From IMG/VR virus record IMGVR_UViG_3300042691_036792, positions 1-32,212 of that record: DNA of 32,212 nucleotides. One strand, given 5' to 3'. Numbering within the stretch: the first letter of the stretch is position 1; each line of letters opens with the position of its first letter. The stretch comes from a virus. The translations under genes were made by a program, and so were the position numbers. Under the pieces are notes generated by a model. It saw only the letters and a list, made by a program, of their open reading frames with translations. It was not told the origin of the DNA and did no database searches. Below are positions 29,296 to 32,212 of the stretch, piece by piece.

Positions 29296-29801
29296 GTCTG
29301 GCGCAGGTTTACATGGCGGGCGGGGTGCAGCGGTATCACGCCAACCCGGGGATGGCGCGGCTGGGGCAGACCACTGCCGATCATCAGGGGCGCTGTGTGC
29401 AGCTGCTGCTGGCGCTGCACCCCGATCCCTCGGTGGCGCTGATCCGGGCGGTCGCGCTGCATGATCTGGGCGAACGCTGGGCGGGTGATCTGCCTGCGCC
29501 GTTCAAGCGCGATTTTCCGCACATAGCCGAGTTGCATGCCGAGGCGGAACGGGTGTGTTCCACGCGCGCGTGGGGCGAAGCGCTGCTGGATGATCTTAAT
29601 GGCGCTGATCTGCGCTGGCTGGGGCTGATCGACAAGCTGGAAGCCTGGGCCTTCATGCGCGGCCATGCACCGGGGCAGGCGGACCGTGGCGGCTGGCCGG
29701 AGGCGCGCAAGGTTTTGGTGGCGCTGGCCTGGGCGTGCGGCCCGGCCGTGGCCGGGGCGGTGCAGCAGTTTCTGCATGATCTTGACCGGGGGGCGTGGTG
29801 A
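29292..29801 (+). CDS. HD-domain phosphohydrolase
   Basis: The protein has 169 aa, similar to YfbR/5'-deoxynucleotidase-type HD proteins. Metal ligands are visible: His31 (TTADHQG), His57-Asp58 (AVALHDLGE) and Asp114 (GLIDKLEAW). It may remodel nucleotide pools during replication. Neighbours are early replication genes. The stop overlaps the next ATG by one base (TGATG). Confidence 0.85.
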   Translation: MSLAQVYMAGGVQRYHANPGMARLGQTTADHQGRCVQLLLALHPDPSVALIRAVALHDLGERWAGDLPAPFKRDFPHIAELHAEAERVCSTRAWGEALLDDLNGADLRWLGLIDKLEAWAFMRGHAPGQADRGGWPEARKVLVALAWACGPAVAGAVQQFLHDLDRGAW

Positions 29802-30100
29802 TGCTGGCGGAAGAGCGGGTGGTCATTCTGGCGATGACGCTGATGGTGATCAACTGGCAGTTCGAAGACGAACGCGAAACGCTGCTGGCGCTGATCGACG
29901 AGGCCCTGCCACGGGTGCCGCACCACAGCAAGGCGGCGCAGCTGGTGCGGCCGGCGCGGGCGATGCTGGCGGCGAAAACCCCGGCCGAGCGGACGCGGGC
30001 GGCGGTGGATGCGGGCCATGTGCTGGGCGGGATCATCCGGTCTGATCTGACGGAAGCGGTGACGGGCCGGGTGGCGGCAAAGCTGCGGGTGCCGGCATGA
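29801..30100 (+). CDS. Hypothetical helical protein (99 aa)
   Basis: ATG 29801 is preferred. In-frame GTGs at 29795 and 29798 are alternatives. The protein is helical, with LALIDEALPRVPHHSKAAQL and AVDAGHVLGGIIRSDLTEAV. No domain is recognised. It lies between the HD protein and a small HTH in the rightward early operon, coupled by ATGA. Confidence 0.65.
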   Translation: MLAEERVVILAMTLMVINWQFEDERETLLALIDEALPRVPHHSKAAQLVRPARAMLAAKTPAERTRAAVDAGHVLGGIIRSDLTEAVTGRVAAKLRVPA

Positions 30101-30342
30101 GGCGTGACTGGACTGACCGCGAGGTGCTGGAAGTCCTGGACCTGACCGAACGGCAGGGCCTGTCTGCCGCCGTGGTGGCGGTGCGCATGCGCTGTTCCCG
30201 GTCGGCCATTCTGGGCCTGCGCTTCCGGGTGAACAGCGACAGCGACAAGGTGGCCGACAAGGCCAAGCGCCCGGAAAACCGGGATGGCGGAATGCCGGCG
30301 CGCTGGTGGGATGTGCCGACGCAGCACAGGCGGCGGGCATGA
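30097..30342 (+). CDS. Small HTH-like protein (81 aa)
   Basis: The N-terminus MRRDWTDREVLEVLDLTERQ is followed by LSAAVVAVRMRCSRSAILGLRFR, a helix-turn-helix like that of GcrA-type or SANT-like phage regulators. The C-terminus is charged with ARWWDVPTQHRRRA. It could regulate late genes. The role is inferred from fold and position. Confidence 0.6.
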   Translation: MRRDWTDREVLEVLDLTERQGLSAAVVAVRMRCSRSAILGLRFRVNSDSDKVADKAKRPENRDGGMPARWWDVPTQHRRRA

Positions 30343-30569
30343 GAGCGCACACGACGCGGGTGACCCAGCGCGGGGTGTTTCCGCTGGGCACGCACCAGGT
30401 TTCGGTGGTCGAGGTTGCGGGCGCGGTGCAGCTGCATCTGGGCATCGACGGGTTTCCGGCCGGGGAGTTGTTGCTGGCCAATATCTTTGTGGGGCCTGAC
30501 ACGGCGCAGCAGCTGCGCGCGCTGGCCGATGCGGTGGACCGGGCAATGCAAGACAGGTTGGAGGGGTAA
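30339..30569 (+). CDS. Hypothetical beta-rich protein (76 aa)
   Basis: ATG 30339 overlaps the upstream stop. The sequence has TRVTQRGVFPLGTHQVSVVE, then VQLHLGIDGFPAGELLLANI and a C-terminal helix ADAVDRAMQDRLEG. It resembles small phage proteins of unknown function located before primase genes. Confidence 0.62.
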   Translation: MRAHTTRVTQRGVFPLGTHQVSVVEVAGAVQLHLGIDGFPAGELLLANIFVGPDTAQQLRALADAVDRAMQDRLEG

Positions 30570-30571
30570 GG

Positions 30572-31363
30572 ATGGACCAGAGCCGGATGTCGCTGGATGA
30601 TCTGATCGCCCTTGACCGCGTCTTGCAGGGGCTGATTGCCGCCGGGCGGTCGCTGAAGGCGGACGGCATTTCGTGCGTGTTCGACATGACGCCGGGCTGG
30701 AACGTGACCATCATCACCGACGCGCCGGTACCGGGGCTGCACGATGCGGCGGGCGTGGCAGCCGCGCCCGCCGCACGGGTTTCGGGGGCAGGCGGTGCGG
30801 TTGCCGCACCGGGCCCTGTGGTGCCCGCCCGCGCCGCGGCGGTGCCGGCCGCCGAAGGCAGGGTGACCGGACCGTTCAGCGAGGATGAAAAGGCGCGGAT
30901 TGCAGCAATGCAGGGAACGCAGACCGTGCAGCAGATGGCCGCCGTGCTGAACCGCAAGGTTCAATCGGTGGCGCTGTATCTGAACGGGCAGACGTATTTG
31001 AAAAAAAATGCGCAGGAGAAGCTGCCGCCCGTCCCCGCCGCGCCGGTGCCGGAGCCGGTTGGCGCGGTGATGGAGCACCCAGTGCCGCCTGCGCCGCCGT
31101 TCGATCCGGGCGTGCCGGTCTGGCGGCGTGAGGTTGAAGACCGGCTGAACAGCTTGGGCAACGCGGCCCCGTTCACGCCGCAGGTGGATCTGGCGCTGCT
31201 GGAAAGGCTGGCCAGGGGGCACAAGCTGGGCTGGATTTCCACCGACCTTGACATCGATTTTAACGCGCTGAGGGCGCGGTTTGCGCGGCTGGTGCTGGAG
31301 CCGGGGATTGTGGCGCAGGAGCGGGTGCTGACCGTGCTGCGGGCGCGGGCGACGGCGGGCTGA
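30572..31363 (+). CDS. Hypothetical protein with internal HTH-like segment (263 aa)
   Basis: ATG 30572 follows GGAGGGG. The N-terminal 45 residues are helical-beta with DLIALDRVLQGLIAAGRSLK. An Ala/Pro linker precedes a helical region (FSEDEKARIAAMQGTQTVQQ, MAAVLNRKVQSVALYLNG) resembling a DNA-binding HTH. A Pro-rich stretch separates a C-terminal domain with WRREVEDRLNSLG and LGWISTDLDIDFNALRARF. It is directly before the primase, so a replication-initiation or helicase-loading role is possible. Confidence 0.6.
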   Translation: MDQSRMSLDDLIALDRVLQGLIAAGRSLKADGISCVFDMTPGWNVTIITDAPVPGLHDAAGVAAAPAARVSGAGGAVAAPGPVVPARAAAVPAAEGRVTGPFSEDEKARIAAMQGTQTVQQMAAVLNRKVQSVALYLNGQTYLKKNAQEKLPPVPAAPVPEPVGAVMEHPVPPAPPFDPGVPVWRREVEDRLNSLGNAAPFTPQVDLALLERLARGHKLGWISTDLDIDFNALRARFARLVLEPGIVAQERVLTVLRARATAG

Positions 31364-31365
31364 CC

Positions 31366-32212
31366 ATGCGTTTTCCGGATGATCCCCGTCGCGCCGAGGC
31401 GCTGGCCAAGCCGATTGCGGATGTGGCCGCGATGCTTTGCATCGAAGGGTTGCGGCGGGCCGGGGCGGAACTGGTCGGACCCTGTCCGCAGTGCGGCGGC
31501 GATGACCGGTTCGGAATCAACCCGCGCAAGGGGGTGTTCGGCTGCCGGAAATGCGGGGCGAAGGGCGATGGGATTGCGCTGGTGATGCACGTGCGGCAGG
31601 TCAGCTTTCCCGAGGCGCTGGACTGGCTGTGTGGCCCCCGGCAGGAGATCAGCGCCGGGGAACGGGCGCAGCGGGACCAGGCGGCAGAGGCCAACCGCCA
31701 GGCGCGGGCGGCAGAGGCGGCGCAGTACCGGGCGCGGGCCGTGGCCGATGCGGGGCGGGTGTGGAGCCAGGGCGTGGCGGCGGAAGGCACTGCGGTGCGG
31801 GACTATCTGACGCGGCGGGGGATTGACCCGGGGCTGTACCCAAGGCTTGCGCCCGCGCTGCGGTTTCACCCGGCGTTGCCTTACATGGTGAGCAACGGCG
31901 GCGGCAGGTGGCGGCAGGTGCATTGCGGCCCGGCGATGCTGGCGGCGATTCAGGGGGCCGACAACCGGTTCTGCGCCGTGCACCGCACCTGGCTTGATCT
32001 GGATCAGCCCAAGGGCAAGGCGGTGATCACCGACCCGGTGACGGGTGAGGTGCTGCAGGCGAAAAAGGTGCTGGGCGCGAAGAAGGGCGGGGCGATCCGG
32101 CTGTTCCAAGGGGACAACCTTCGCGCGGTGCTGGTGATGGGCGAGGGGATTGAAACCACGCTGTCGGCCTGTGTTGCCGGGGCGGTGGCGGGGGCGAGTT
32201 ACTGGGCCGGGG
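31366..32212 (+). CDS. Primase, P4-type zinc ribbon plus Toprim (partial)
   Basis: ATG 31366 opens a frame that runs off the window, 282 aa visible. A zinc ribbon has Cys40xxCys43 and Cys60xxCys63 in CPQCGGDDRFGI and FGCRKCGAKGDGI, like P4 alpha primase. A helical Ala/Arg region follows, and a Toprim-like start at about residues 254-268 reads VLVMGEGIETTLSA, with Glu as metal ligand. It should synthesise RNA primers for phage replication. A C-terminal helicase may lie beyond the window. Confidence 0.85.
   Translation, partial: MRFPDDPRRAEALAKPIADVAAMLCIEGLRRAGAELVGPCPQCGGDDRFGINPRKGVFGCRKCGAKGDGIALVMHVRQVSFPEALDWLCGPRQEISAGERAQRDQAAEANRQARAAEAAQYRARAVADAGRVWSQGVAAEGTAVRDYLTRRGIDPGLYPRLAPALRFHPALPYMVSNGGGRWRQVHCGPAMLAAIQGADNRFCAVHRTWLDLDQPKGKAVITDPVTGEVLQAKKVLGAKKGGAIRLFQGDNLRAVLVMGEGIETTLSACVAGAVAGASYWAG

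Noticed and set aside
29384-31222. 612-aa minus-strand frame across the rightward early operon
   Set aside because: It reads opposite five coupled genes, including an HD protein with all metal ligands. Low-complexity Arg/Ala/Pro content.
1-32212. CRISPR arrays, tRNA or rRNA genes, insertion sequences
   Set aside because: No regularly spaced repeats, cloverleaf-like segments or transposase motifs were seen. Repeats found are all within coding regions or the short pair at 6068/6345.

Overview
The window is most of a temperate tailed phage genome, either a prophage or a free phage. It has an HK97-type head, a non-contractile (siphovirus) tail and a lambda-like gene order. The DNA is GC-rich, with dense ATGA and TGATG stop-start overlaps. 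The proteins look like those of prophages in Rhodobacteraceae-type Alphaproteobacteria such as Paracoccus or Rhodobacter. The host call is an inference, because no chromosomal gene, integrase or attachment site lies inside the window.

Layout on the plus strand: packaging and head (small and large terminase, portal, prohead protease, major capsid protein; 90-5378). Next come connectors, a putative decoration protein and tail completion proteins (5440-8087). Then tail tube, a tail assembly chaperone with a -1 frameshift site, tape measure and tail tip (8099-12735). A first receptor-binding module (12737-14490) is followed by the lysis cassette, with a lambda R-like endolysin, holin candidates and overlapping inner and outer spanins (14525-16530). 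A second adhesin module then includes a tailspike-like protein, an Ala/Gly 20-residue-repeat protein and a baseplate-like domain (16546-21077). It is bracketed by two related polytopic membrane proteins.

From 27783 back to 21523 the minus strand holds a compact operon of about 20 mostly tiny genes. Among them are a three-Cys DUF5131 (Gp37/Gp68) protein, an HNH nuclease, a truncated thermonuclease, a Lar-type zinc-ribbon protein interrupted at an 11-base homopolymer, and many unknown or one-TM proteins. Many junctions reuse the same CAGCCATG cassette.

The immunity region (27784-29069) has an XRE repressor (minus), a Cro-like protein (plus) and two clusters of a 17-bp pseudo-palindrome with half-sites TGGA/TCCA. 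One copy sits in the spacer of the leftward promoter, and another sits between candidate elements of the rightward promoter. A 53-aa membrane protein lies downstream of the repressor and ends at a strong terminator, which would suit expression in the lysogen. Rightward early genes follow (29066-32212): short regulators, an HD phosphohydrolase and a zinc-ribbon/Toprim primase that runs off the end of the window.

The most useful observations are the operator system, the homopolymer-interrupted lar-like gene, the shared junction cassette of the accessory operon, the terminator inside the endolysin gene, the frameshift heptamer, and the recombination scar where a membrane protein and a thermonuclease remnant cut into each other. 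I found no tRNA, rRNA, CRISPR array or insertion sequence.
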